From positions 496,001 to 560,000 of the forward strand of contig NZ_FNCC01000001.1 of assembly GCF_900100955.1 (NCBI RefSeq): 64,000 nucleotides of DNA, in the 5' to 3' direction. Origin of the DNA: Lentzea fradiae. Its GTDB lineage: Bacteria; Actinomycetota; Actinomycetes; Mycobacteriales; Pseudonocardiaceae. The notes under the pieces are model-generated. The model did not search any database. It saw nothing but the letters and a program-made list of their open reading frames with translations, and had not been told where the DNA came from. Both the position numbers and the translations under genes were made by a program. This document shows, piece after piece, positions 51,311 through 59,498 of the stretch. The stretch's first letter is position 1; the number at the start of each line of letters is the position of its first letter.

Positions 51311-52486
51311 TCAGACCCGCTCGATGACGGTGGCGTTCGCCAGCCCACCCGCCTCACACATCACCTGAAGCCCATAACGGCCACCGGTCTGTTCAAGGGC
51401 GTTCAACAGGGTGGTGGTCAACCGAGCGCCGGAGCCGCCCAACGGGTGGCCGATGGCGATCGCCCCGCCATGCGGGTTGACCTTCGCGAGGTCGGCGCCG
51501 ATCTCCGCCTGCCACGCCAGCACCACGGGCGCGAACGCCTCGTTCACCTCGAAGACGTCGATGTCCCGGACGGACAGCCCGGCACGAGCGAGCACCTTGC
51601 GCGTCGCGGGAATGATGCCGGTGAGCATCAACAACGGATCGTCCCCCACAACAGCGAACGAGTGCACTCGAGCACGCGGCACAAGGCCAAGCCGCGCCGC
51701 CGCCTCCTCACTGGCCACGAGCACCGCGGCAGCACCGTCGTTGACGGGAGAACTGTTGCCGGCCGTGATGCGCCAGTCCAGCTCGGGAAACCGCTCGACC
51801 CAGTAGTCGTCGCGGAACGCGGGCCGCAGACCGGACAGGACCTCGACGCTGGTGCCCGGCCGGATCGTCTCATCGGTAGCAAGATCGGTGACCCGGACAA
51901 CCTGGGAGTCGAAGAGCCCGTTCTTCCACGCCAAGGCAGCACGCCGATGGGACTCGGCCGAGAACTCGTCGAGCCGAGCCCGCGAGAGACCCCAGCGCTG
52001 AGCGATCAACTCGGCACTGATGCCCTGCGGCACCAGCCCGCCGGGATAACGCGCGGCGACCCGAGGCCCGAGGAAGTCCCGACCGGCGGCCTGCGACGTG
52101 ATGGGAACGTGGCTCATCGACTCGACCCCGGACGCGATGACGACGTCGTAAGCACCCGCCATCACCCCCTGGGCAGCGAAGTGCAACGCCTGCTGGCTGG
52201 ACCCGCACTGCCGATCGACGGTGACGCCGGGAACCGACTCCGGAAACCCGGCAGCGAGTGCGGCCCACCGTGCCGTGTTGCCCGACTGCTCACCGATCTG
52301 CCCGACAGCGCCGCTGATGACGTCGTCGACGACAGCGGGATCGATGCCGGTGCGCTCGACCAAGGCGGCGAGCACCGTGCTGTGCAGGTCGACGGGATGC
52401 ACCCGCGAGTACGCACCACCCGGCTTCCCCTGGGCGAGCGGCGTGCGAACGGCGTCGACGATGACGGCCTGACTATGTGATGGCAT
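51311..52486 (-). CDS. Acetyl-CoA acetyltransferase / thiolase
   Basis: A 391-residue thiolase. Cys94 in DRQCGSSQQ is the acyl-accepting nucleophile; His347 in GHPLGGSGAR and Cys377 in VMCEAGG complete the catalytic set. The length and the CEAGG ending suit a degradative or biosynthetic thiolase acting on acyl-CoA. ATG 52486 is used. A repeated 11-mer (CATAGTCAGGC on the minus strand) flanks the start codon. The gene stands alone, so its pathway is unclear. Confidence 0.93.
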   Translation of the reverse strand: MPSHSQAVIVDAVRTPLAQGKPGGAYSRVHPVDLHSTVLAALVERTGIDPAVVDDVISGAVGQIGEQSGNTARWAALAAGFPESVPGVTVDRQCGSSQQALHFAAQGVMAGAYDVVIASGVESMSHVPITSQAAGRDFLGPRVAARYPGGLVPQGISAELIAQRWGLSRARLDEFSAESHRRAALAWKNGLFDSQVVRVTDLATDETIRPGTSVEVLSGLRPAFRDDYWVERFPELDWRITAGNSSPVNDGAAAVLVASEEAAARLGLVPRARVHSFAVVGDDPLLMLTGIIPATRKVLARAGLSVRDIDVFEVNEAFAPVVLAWQAEIGADLAKVNPHGGAIAIGHPLGGSGARLTTTLLNALEQTGGRYGLQVMCEAGGLANATVIERV

Positions 52487-52530
52487 AGCCAGGACGATAA
52501 CGCCTGACTATGCACCAGCCAAGTCAGGCG
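52468..52530. promoter_or_regulatory. Repeats and palindrome around the thiolase start
   Basis: CGCCTGACT (52501-52509) and AGTCAGGCG (52522-52530) are perfect 9-bp arms 12 bases apart. The core CCTGACTATG recurs at 52468-52477, inside the first codons. A regulator could bind both sides of the start. Confidence 0.45.
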
Positions 52531-52598
52531 TCCGGGACCCCGAACCTCCAGGCCAGTCGCCACGTGCCCCGACGACGAGTCACGACCCCAGGAGTTCC

Positions 52599-54035
52599 CT
52601 ACGCCGAAGGCAGGGGAGCCCCGGCACAACTCCCGTTCGACACCTTCCCGGTGTCGAAGAACTCCACGGCCGCACTCGCACACGGCAGATCGCTCAACGA
52701 CCCGTGCACGTCGTCCTCCACCACCAGCAAAGCCCCACCGATCCGCTGCTGCATCTCCCGGGCCCACCGAACAGGCGTGACCTGCTCGTACAAATGCCCC
52801 ACCAGCTGCAACGGACTGGACCCAGCGGTCAACCGCCAAGGCTGGACGGGAAACGGCCACCCGACACACACAACGTCATACCAGCCGTAGGCCCCGGAAA
52901 CGGGCAGCTCCGCGACCCGCCGCTCCCGAGCAGCCCAGATCTCATCGAAGTCCCGCGTACCGACAGACTCGTTGCAGAACACCGCACTCTGCTGGAACGA
53001 GCTGAACCCGGTCTGCGTCTCATCCCACCCCAGCGCCCCCTGGCGAGCCTCAGGCGCGGCGGACGGCCCAGTGGTCCGAGAAAGCTCGGCCAGCTTCCGG
53101 CCCATCTCCGGCCAGTAACGCCGGGTGGACGTGATCATCCCGTCGAACACGTCACGACGGACCAGCTCCCGCTCCCGCAGCCCGAGCAGCGCCCGGCTGA
53201 CCGCACCCTGGGTGGCACCGAAGTGGTAGAGGTCGTCATGGCGGGCAACCCAAGCGGCGAACTCGGCGAAGGTGTTCTCGCGCGCCGTCGCCTGGGCGTG
53301 GTCCATCTCGATCATGTCGAAGTCCGGCGCCATCACCGAGTCGAGCAGCATCTTGTCGACGTGCGCGTCGAACATCGTGCGGTAGTGGGCGCCGAGCGCG
53401 GAACCCCAGGAGATGCCGTAGTAGCTGATCTTCTCCTCGCCCAGCGCGATGCGGATGCGGTCCATGTCGCGGGCGACGTCGGCCGTGGTGAGGTTGCGGG
53501 CGAGCTCCGGGTCCCTGGCGGCGCAGTCGCGGAGTCTGCGGCCGTCACGTTCGGCCTCGAAGCGCGCCTTCTCCTTCTCCGTCAGGCCGGGCTCCGGCTG
53601 GGTCCAGTCGTAGTCGCACATCATGGCGGAGCTGTAGGAGACCCCGCGGGGCGCGAACCCGATGAGGTCGTGGTGCACGCCGATGCCCGCCGCGTGGGAC
53701 TGCCGGATGGAGCGCGGCAGGCCCATCCCGGAGCCGCCGGGACCGCCGGGGTTGAGCAGGACGACGCCGCGGCGCGTGCCGGACGCCTTCAGCCGGTTGA
53801 TCGCGATGTCCATCGTGCGGCCCCGTGGGTTCGCGTAGTCGACGGGCACGGTGACCATCGCGCACTCGGTTTCCGCGTCGTCGGGGGACCAGCGGTTCGC
53901 GACCTCCGAGCACAGCCGCCACTCCAGCCCGCCCGTCCCGGAAGCCTCCGGTGCGGCGTGGGCCGCGACTCCCGGCGCGAGCGGGACGAGCACCAGCCCC
54001 GCCAGCGCCGTGCCGAGCAAACGTGTGATCTTCAT
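52599..54035 (-). CDS. Secreted S33-type alpha/beta hydrolase (tripeptidyl aminopeptidase-like)
   Basis: A 478-residue exported hydrolase. The signal peptide ends near AAHAAP. NPGGPGGSG is the oxyanion motif and Ser209 in GISWGS the nucleophile. HGSLS near the C-terminus supplies the His. The family's catalytic Asp usually lies in a DPVTP-like motif; here the sequence is YEQVTP, so a Glu may substitute. Likewise GFAPRG replaces the common GxDxRG. It ends with a TAG. It is probably a peptidase or esterase acting outside the cell. Confidence 0.82.
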   Translation of the reverse strand: MKITRLLGTALAGLVLVPLAPGVAAHAAPEASGTGGLEWRLCSEVANRWSPDDAETECAMVTVPVDYANPRGRTMDIAINRLKASGTRRGVVLLNPGGPGGSGMGLPRSIRQSHAAGIGVHHDLIGFAPRGVSYSSAMMCDYDWTQPEPGLTEKEKARFEAERDGRRLRDCAARDPELARNLTTADVARDMDRIRIALGEEKISYYGISWGSALGAHYRTMFDAHVDKMLLDSVMAPDFDMIEMDHAQATARENTFAEFAAWVARHDDLYHFGATQGAVSRALLGLRERELVRRDVFDGMITSTRRYWPEMGRKLAELSRTTGPSAAPEARQGALGWDETQTGFSSFQQSAVFCNESVGTRDFDEIWAARERRVAELPVSGAYGWYDVVCVGWPFPVQPWRLTAGSSPLQLVGHLYEQVTPVRWAREMQQRIGGALLVVEDDVHGSLSDLPCASAAVEFFDTGKVSNGSCAGAPLPSA

Positions 54036-54073
54036 GCCCGCCACCCTGGCCTCGGCGCCGGACCGGTACCTCG

Positions 54074-54083
54074 ACCGATCGGT
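54074..54083. promoter_or_regulatory. 10-bp palindrome between divergent hydrolases
   Basis: ACCGATCGGT is perfectly symmetric and lies between the S33 hydrolase and the alpha/beta hydrolase. Such sequences often mark TetR-type binding sites; no regulator is adjacent. Confidence 0.35.
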
Positions 54084-54118
54084 TGATCTCCGCCGCCGAG
54101 TGGCCGACCCTCGAACCC

Positions 54119-54913
54119 GTGAACGCACCCGCGAACGAACCCAGGACCGCCACGGTCGTCGTCGACGACGGCACGGAGATCGCTTACCACCGCTGGGACC
54201 CCGACGGAGCCGCGCATCCCGTTCCCGTCGTGCTGCAGCACGGTTTCACGGTCGACACGCGCGTGGAGTGGGCCAGTCGCGGCATCGTGCCCGCGTTGAC
54301 CGCGACAGGACGCACGGTCGTCGGCATCGACGCGCGTGGGCACGGCCTGTCGCAGAAGTCGCCGGACCCCGGCCGCTACGGCGAGACGCGCATGGCCCGC
54401 GACCTGCTGACGGTCGTCGACCTGCTGGACGCACCGGCGTTCGACCTGGTCGGCTACTCGATGGGTGCGATCATCTCGTTGCTGGCCGCGACCGGCGAGC
54501 CGAGGGTGCGCCGGCTCGTCATCGGCGGTGTCGGCGCGGGCGTCGTCGAGGTCGGTGGCGTCGACACGCGCGTGCTGCGCAACGACGCGCTGGCCGAGGC
54601 GTTGCTCGCCGACGACCCCAGCACCCTGCCGCCCGAGCTGGCGGGCATGCGCGCGTCGGCGACGCAGTCGGGCGCCGACCTCCGGTCGATGGCGGCTCAG
54701 GCACTCGCGCTGCACACGGCCGGCGTCGACTTCGCCCGCATCACGGCCGATGCGATCGTCATCGCGGGCGACGAAGACCCGCTCGCCGTGCGGCCGGAGG
54801 TCCTCGCCGACGCGATTCCCGGCGCACGGCTCGTCCTGGTGCCGGGCGACCACGGCGCGGCGATCAACAGCGCGGAGTTCAGCACCGCGGTCGTGGACTT
54901 CCTGCGCGACTGA
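54119..54913 (+). CDS. Alpha/beta hydrolase
   Basis: A 264-residue hydrolase. HGF (QHGFTVD) forms the oxyanion hole, the nucleophile is Ser in GYSMGA, Asp in AGDEDPLA is the acid, and His in PGDHGAA the base. GTG 54119 gives the natural start MNAPANEPRTATVVVDDG; an upstream TTG at 54083 in frame is less likely because it overlaps a palindrome. It is divergent from the S33 gene and convergent with an HxlR gene through a 15-bp hairpin. The substrate is unknown. Confidence 0.83.
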   Translation: MNAPANEPRTATVVVDDGTEIAYHRWDPDGAAHPVPVVLQHGFTVDTRVEWASRGIVPALTATGRTVVGIDARGHGLSQKSPDPGRYGETRMARDLLTVVDLLDAPAFDLVGYSMGAIISLLAATGEPRVRRLVIGGVGAGVVEVGGVDTRVLRNDALAEALLADDPSTLPPELAGMRASATQSGADLRSMAAQALALHTAGVDFARITADAIVIAGDEDPLAVRPEVLADAIPGARLVLVPGDHGAAINSAEFSTAVVDFLRD

Positions 54914-54923
54914 GCACACGGCA

Positions 54924-54960
54924 CCTCCTGCGGAGTGCCTGGCGAGCACTCCGCAGGAGG
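54924..54960. terminator. Perfect 15-bp convergent hairpin
   Basis: Arms CCTCCTGCGGAGTGC (54924-54938) and their complement (54946-54960), with loop CTGGCGA, lie between two convergent genes. Confidence 0.75.
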
Positions 54961-54961
54961 C

Positions 54962-55279
54962 TCAGCCGTCCGCGCGCTCCGCCCAGCGCGTCACCCCGCG
55001 CATGGCCTCGACGAGGGACCGGCCGCGGTCGGTGATGTCGTAGAACACCTGCACCGGCATGGACGGCACCACCTCGCGGCGGATCAGCTTGTGCGCTTCC
55101 AGCTCCTTCAGCCGCACGTGCAGCATGCGGTCCGAGATGCCGTCGATCATGCGGCGGTACTCGATGGCCCGGCGTGCGCCGCGGGACGCCGCGTCGAGGA
55201 CCGCGGGCATCCAGCGCTGGTGCATGAACGCGAGCGCGCTGTTCGTCGTGTCGCAGTCGGTCGCGTTGATCGTCGGCAT
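54962..55279 (-). CDS. HxlR-family transcriptional regulator
   Basis: A 105-residue winged-helix regulator. ALAFMHQRWMPAVLDAASRG and GISDRMLHVRLKELEAHKLI are the HxlR helices. ATG 55279 is preferred to GTG 55297, because the latter overlaps the CTTAC-N5-GTAAG operator. Cys9 (ATDCDTT) near the N-terminus is the only candidate redox Cys. The divergent SDR is the likely target, a common HxlR/oxidoreductase arrangement. Confidence 0.85.
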   Translation of the reverse strand: MPTINATDCDTTNSALAFMHQRWMPAVLDAASRGARRAIEYRRMIDGISDRMLHVRLKELEAHKLIRREVVPSMPVQVFYDITDRGRSLVEAMRGVTRWAERADG

Positions 55280-55296
55280 CGTACGGGGACTCGCCA

Positions 55297-55319
55297 CTTA
55301 CCAATAGTAAGTACCTTAC
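55297..55319. promoter_or_regulatory. HxlR operator candidates
   Basis: CTTAC-CAATA-GTAAG (55297-55311) is followed by TAC and another CTTAC (55315-55319), so GTAAG and CTTAC alternate. The sequence lies in the HxlR/SDR divergent region and overlaps the upstream GTG. Confidence 0.55.
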
Positions 55320-55454
55320 TTGCGAGTTGGCAAGACTCGCGCACCCCGCGAGTCTGTTGTCATGACCCCATCCGAAGTCCTCACCCGGAATGCAAGCGCG
55401 AACGAAAACCCTTGCGCCCCAACCGGTTCTCCTCTCCGAACGGAGGTCTGAGCC

Positions 55455-56186
55455 GTGGGACAGCTCGCGGGCAAGATCGCCGTCGTCACCGGGGGATCGG
55501 CCGGGATCGGCCTGGCCACCGCGCGGCGGTTCGTCGCCGAGGGCGCACGGGTGTTCGTCACCGGGCGCCGTCCGGACGCGCTGGCCGCCGCGTCCGCCGA
55601 GCTCGGCCCCGCCGTCACCGCGGTGCCCGGCGACGCCGCCGACCCCGCGGACCTGGACCGCCTGCGCGCGGCCGTCGCCGAGCACGGCCGCGGCCTGGAC
55701 GTGGTGTTCGCCAACGCGGGCGGGGGCGAGTTCGCCCCGCTGGGCGGGATCTCGCTCGACCAGTACGACGACGTCATGACGGGCAACGCGCGGGGAGTCC
55801 TGTTCACCGTGCAGACCCTGCTGCCGCTGCTGAACCCGAACGCCTCGCTCATCCTGATGTCCTCCATCGCCGGGACCGCCGGGATGGACGGCCTGAGCGT
55901 CTACGGGGCGGCGAAGGCGGCGGTCCGGTCCTTCGCCCGCACCTTCGCCGTGGAACTGGGGGACAGGGGTGTTCGCGTGAACGCGATCAGCCCCGGCTAC
56001 ATCCTCACCAAGCCGGACGACCCCGCCGCCACGGCCTACCAGGAGGACGGCGCCGCCTCGATTCCGTTGCGCCGCGTGGGACAGCCGGAGGAGGTCGCCG
56101 CCGCCGCGCTGTTCCTCGCTTCCTCCGAAAGCAGCTACGTCACGGGCATCGAGTTGTTCGTCGACGGCGGCCGCAACCAGGTCTGA
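55455..56186 (+). CDS. Short-chain dehydrogenase/reductase
   Basis: A 243-residue SDR. The cofactor loop is TGGSAGIG (13-20), then FANAGGGE (the usual NNAG altered to ANAG), and the active site is VYGAAKAAVRSF. The C-terminus VTGIELFVDGGRNQV is the FabG-like ending. GTG 55455 has CGGAGG eight bases upstream. It is probably regulated by the divergent HxlR protein. It might reduce a reactive carbonyl or quinone. Confidence 0.92.
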   Translation: MGQLAGKIAVVTGGSAGIGLATARRFVAEGARVFVTGRRPDALAAASAELGPAVTAVPGDAADPADLDRLRAAVAEHGRGLDVVFANAGGGEFAPLGGISLDQYDDVMTGNARGVLFTVQTLLPLLNPNASLILMSSIAGTAGMDGLSVYGAAKAAVRSFARTFAVELGDRGVRVNAISPGYILTKPDDPAATAYQEDGAASIPLRRVGQPEEVAAAALFLASSESSYVTGIELFVDGGRNQV

Positions 56187-56258
56187 CACCGACACGGTGC
56201 CGGACATGTCGAAGACGGGTCGGGGGACTCGTCACTTGCGAACGGAGGGCAGTTGCCC

Positions 56259-57758
56259 ATGCATGACGTGGTGATCGTGGGGGCGGGTCCGGTCGGCCTG
56301 TTCCTGGCCGGTGAGCTGAGCCTGGTGGGATGTTCCGTGCTGGTGCTCGAACGCGGGCGGGAGCCCCGCTCGCCGTTGAAGGCGTTCCCGCTCGGGATGC
56401 GCAACCTGTCGGCGGCGTCGGCGGAGGCGTTGCACCGCAGAGGGTTGTTGCAGCCGCTGCTGACCGAGCTGGGCGCGGGCGAGGCGTCCGATGTGGACGG
56501 ATCGGTCCGTGCGGCCGGTCACTTCGCCGGGATCACGCCCGACGCCGCCGGGGTCGACCTCGCCGCGCTGCCGCCCCGGCTGCCCAGCCCGGCGCTCGAC
56601 GGCAGGCTGACGAGTCTCGAGGCGGTCGAGGTGGTGCTGGCGGAACGGGCGGTCCGGCTCGGCGTGGAGATCAGGCGCGGTGTCCAGGTCACCGCCGTCG
56701 AGCAGGACGAGGAGGGCGTGGTCGCGAGATCCGGCGAGGACGAGTACGCGGCGCGCTGGCTCGTCGGCTGCGACGGTGGCCGCAGCACGGTGCGGAGCTT
56801 GGCGGGCTTCGACTTCGTCGGCACCGAGCCGTGGTTCACCGGCTACGTCGTGCACGCCACGATCGGCGGTGCCGAGAAGCTGCGAAAAGGTTTTGTCCTC
56901 ACGTCCGGCGGCTTGTACCTCAACGAGCCCGTCCCCGGGTACCTCGCCTTCGAGGACTTCGACGACGGGACGTTCGACCGCTCCCGCACGCCGAGCCGTG
57001 AGCACCTCCAGACGGTCCTGCGGCGGGCGTCCGGGACGGACGTGACGATCGACGAGGTGCACCTCGCCTCGTCGTTCACCGACCGGGCGATGCAGACGTC
57101 CACCTACCGGCGGGGCCGCGTCCTGCTCGCGGGCGACGCCGCCCACGTGCACTCCCCGCTGGGCGGTCAGGGACTGAACCTGGGCATCGGCGACGCGCTG
57201 AACCTGGGCTGGAAGCTCGGCGCCGTCGTGCGCGGCCGGCTGCCGGAGGCCCTCCTGGACACCTACACCCGTGAACGCCACCCGGTCGCGCAGCGGGTGC
57301 TCGACTGGACGCGGGCCCAGGTCGCCGTCATGCGGCCCGGCCCGTACGCCTCCGCGCTGCAGGAGGTCGTCCGCGACCTCCTCATGACCGGGGACGGGGC
57401 GACGTACGTCTACCAGCGGCTGTCCGGGATGTCCGTCCGCTACGACCTCGGCGGCGACCACCCCCTCGTCGGCCGGAGCGCACCGGAGTTCCGCCTGGAG
57501 GACGGCACCCGCCTCGCGGACCTGCTCCAGGACGGCCGCGGCGTCGCACTCGACTTCACCGGCGCGCAGCGGCTGCGCTCCACGGCGGGGGACTGGGCGG
57601 ACCGGGTGCGCTACGCCTCCGGGAAGGCGGTGGACGACCTCGGCCACGGCGCCGTGCTGCTCCGTCCCGACGGCGTCGTGGTCTGGGCCGACGGGCACGA
57701 GCCCGACCTCGCGGCGTTCGCCAAGGCCGCGACCGAATGGTTCGGCCAGCCCGGCTGA
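56259..57758 (+). CDS. FAD-dependent aromatic hydroxylase (PgaE/RebC-like)
   Basis: A 499-residue flavin monooxygenase. GAGPVG (8-13) binds the ADP moiety of FAD, CDGGRSTVR is the DG motif, and GDAAHVHSPLGGQGLN (about 290) the GD motif. A thioredoxin-like C-terminal domain (about 400-499) carries GRSAPEFRLEDGT and GVVVWADGH. It hydroxylates an aromatic or polyketide-like substrate with NAD(P)H and oxygen. ATG 56259 is preferred over an in-frame TTG at 56253 from the GGAGGG spacing. No biosynthetic cluster surrounds it. Confidence 0.9.
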   Translation: MHDVVIVGAGPVGLFLAGELSLVGCSVLVLERGREPRSPLKAFPLGMRNLSAASAEALHRRGLLQPLLTELGAGEASDVDGSVRAAGHFAGITPDAAGVDLAALPPRLPSPALDGRLTSLEAVEVVLAERAVRLGVEIRRGVQVTAVEQDEEGVVARSGEDEYAARWLVGCDGGRSTVRSLAGFDFVGTEPWFTGYVVHATIGGAEKLRKGFVLTSGGLYLNEPVPGYLAFEDFDDGTFDRSRTPSREHLQTVLRRASGTDVTIDEVHLASSFTDRAMQTSTYRRGRVLLAGDAAHVHSPLGGQGLNLGIGDALNLGWKLGAVVRGRLPEALLDTYTRERHPVAQRVLDWTRAQVAVMRPGPYASALQEVVRDLLMTGDGATYVYQRLSGMSVRYDLGGDHPLVGRSAPEFRLEDGTRLADLLQDGRGVALDFTGAQRLRSTAGDWADRVRYASGKAVDDLGHGAVLLRPDGVVVWADGHEPDLAAFAKAATEWFGQPG

Positions 57759-58061
57759 CACCGGACGCGAAAGTCCACATCGGACTCGGTCTCTGATGAC
57801 GCCACTGTGGACGGTCGAGTCCTGGTCGGCGGATTCCCCACACCGGTAGCGACTCGCCTCGACCAGGCGGCTTCTCGCTCGTTGAGAAACCGGGTTCGTG
57901 CTGGGCGAGAGCGCCGGTAACGGCCGGGCGCGCGCCCGCGACGGGCGAGACGTGGAGCAACTTCTCCTCGGTCGCGGCGGGCACCGTGCTCGTGCCGTGC
58001 TGCCCGGCCGGGCCGGTCGGAGTTCCCGGCGGCCGCCGGGGCGTAGTGGTGGAGGATCGCC
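57759..58061. other. Intergenic region upstream of the ferredoxin reductase-like gene
   Basis: This 303-base region has GTCCACA (57772-57778) matched by TGTGGAC (57806-57812) but no clear terminator. The second half is GC-rich, with CCCGGCCGGGCCGG. No credible gene is visible. Confidence 0.35.
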
Positions 58062-59267
58062 GTGCAACACCTCGTCGTGGTCGGAGCGTCGCTCGCCGGT
58101 CTGCGAGCCGCGGGAGCGGCCAGGGCCCTGAAGTTCCCCGGCCGGGTGACCCTGGTGGGGGACGAGGAGCACCTGCCCTACGACCGGCCGCCGCTGTCCA
58201 AGGCGTACCTGGAGGCACCGGACGGCCCGCGCGTCCCGCAGCTGCCGGGAGCCGACCGGCTGACCTCCGACCTGGACGTGGACCTGGTGCTGGGTGCCCC
58301 GGCGACGGGCCTGGACCCGCGCGCCCGCGTGCTGGCCGTCGGTGACCGGGAGATCCCGTTCGACGCGCTGGTGATCGCCACGGGCGTGCGGCCGAGGGCG
58401 TTGCCGGGCGCGGACGGGCTGGCCGGGGTGCACACGCTGCGCACCCTGGACGACGCGGTCGCGATCAGGCGGAAGCTCGACGCCGGTGCCCGCACGGTGG
58501 TCATCGGCGCCGGGTTCATCGGGTCGGAGGTGGCGTCCTCCGCGCGCAGCCGGGGGTTGCCGGTGACGGTCGTGGAGTCGCTGCCCACGCCGCTGGTCCG
58601 CGCGGTGGGGACGACGGCGGGGGCCGCGCTCGCCGGTCTGCACGCCAGGAACGGCACGGACCTGCGGTGCGGCGTGTCGGTGGAGGAGGTGCTCGGCGAC
58701 GACCACGTGACCGGCGTGCGGCTGTCCGACGGCACGGTGCTCGACGCGGACCTGGTCGTCGTGGGCATCGGTGCCGAGCCGGCCACGGCGTGGCTGTCCG
58801 GGTCCGGCCTCACCCTCGACAACGGGGTGGTGTGCGACGCGACGCTCGCCGCCGCGCCGGGCGTCCACGCGGCGGGCGACGTCGCGCGCTGGCACAACCC
58901 GGCCTTCGACCGGCTCATGCGCCTGGAGCACTGGACCAGTGCCGCCGAGCAGGGTGCGCACGCCGTCCGCAACGCGCTGGACCCGGCGGCGGCGACGCCG
59001 TACCGGCACGTCCCGTACTTCTGGTCGGACTGGTACGGCAGCCGCATCCAGTTCGCGGGCGTCCCGCACGGCGAGCCGGAGATCGTCGACGGCGGCTGGG
59101 ACGAGCCCTCGTTCGCCGCCCTCTACCGGGACGGGGATCGGCTGGCCGGCGTCGTGACGCTGGACAAGCGGGCGGACGTCATGAAGTACCGGGCGCTCAT
59201 CACCCGCGGCGGGTCGTGGAGCGACGGGCTGGAGCTCGCGGCCCAGCGGCGGTCCGCCGCCGCTTGA
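58062..59267 (+). CDS. FAD/NAD-dependent oxidoreductase (ferredoxin-reductase type)
   Basis: A 401-residue two-dinucleotide-fold flavoprotein. VVVGASLAGLRAA (5-17) is the FAD site, VVIGAGFIGSE the NAD(P)H site, and GVHAAGDVARWHN a conserved FAD segment. EHWTSAAEQGAHAV is typical of the reductase partners of cytochrome P450 or dioxygenase systems. GTG 58062 has GGAGG upstream. No ferredoxin or P450 is next to it, so its electron acceptor is elsewhere. Confidence 0.9.
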   Translation: MQHLVVVGASLAGLRAAGAARALKFPGRVTLVGDEEHLPYDRPPLSKAYLEAPDGPRVPQLPGADRLTSDLDVDLVLGAPATGLDPRARVLAVGDREIPFDALVIATGVRPRALPGADGLAGVHTLRTLDDAVAIRRKLDAGARTVVIGAGFIGSEVASSARSRGLPVTVVESLPTPLVRAVGTTAGAALAGLHARNGTDLRCGVSVEEVLGDDHVTGVRLSDGTVLDADLVVVGIGAEPATAWLSGSGLTLDNGVVCDATLAAAPGVHAAGDVARWHNPAFDRLMRLEHWTSAAEQGAHAVRNALDPAAATPYRHVPYFWSDWYGSRIQFAGVPHGEPEIVDGGWDEPSFAALYRDGDRLAGVVTLDKRADVMKYRALITRGGSWSDGLELAAQRRSAAA

Positions 59268-59292
59268 CACCCCCGCCCGGCCTGACGGTCCG

Positions 59293-59341
59293 GCACGCAC
59301 AGCTCGTTCTCAGCCGAGGCCCGCGCACGCACAGCTCGTTC
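59293..59341 (+). repeat. 17-bp perfect direct repeat in the VTC operon leader
   Basis: GCACGCACAGCTCGTTC occurs at 59293-59309 and 59325-59341, exactly 32 bases (three helical turns) apart. It lies 158-206 bases before the VTC gene. Both copies end in CGTTC, which resembles the GTTCA part of PHO boxes, but the full PHO consensus is not met. Confidence 0.55.
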
Positions 59342-59498
59342 ACAGGCAGCTGCACTAGAAAGGCTGTCGTGTTCGCGGCGACCGCGGAGCAGAGACTCCC
59401 GGGCCGAGGCCGGAACGCTTGGCGTGCAACGGGTCCCCTTCGCTCTCCTGGCGTTCCCCCGGCTGCCGCTGTCGATTGCGTCAGGAGGACGAAGGGCC

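Noticed and set aside
56259..57758. Part of a polyketide biosynthetic cluster
   Set aside because: The hydroxylase resembles polyketide tailoring enzymes, but no synthase, cyclase or transport genes are in the window.
56232..59300. A 1022-codon open frame on the minus strand
   Set aside because: It lies antisense to the hydroxylase and ferredoxin-reductase genes, which have clear motifs. Its composition is Arg/Gly/Pro-rich, typical of GC-rich shadow frames.
59293..59341. Possible CRISPR-like or mobile-element repeat
   Set aside because: Only two copies with a 15-base spacer, no cas genes and no transposase; it fits an operator better.
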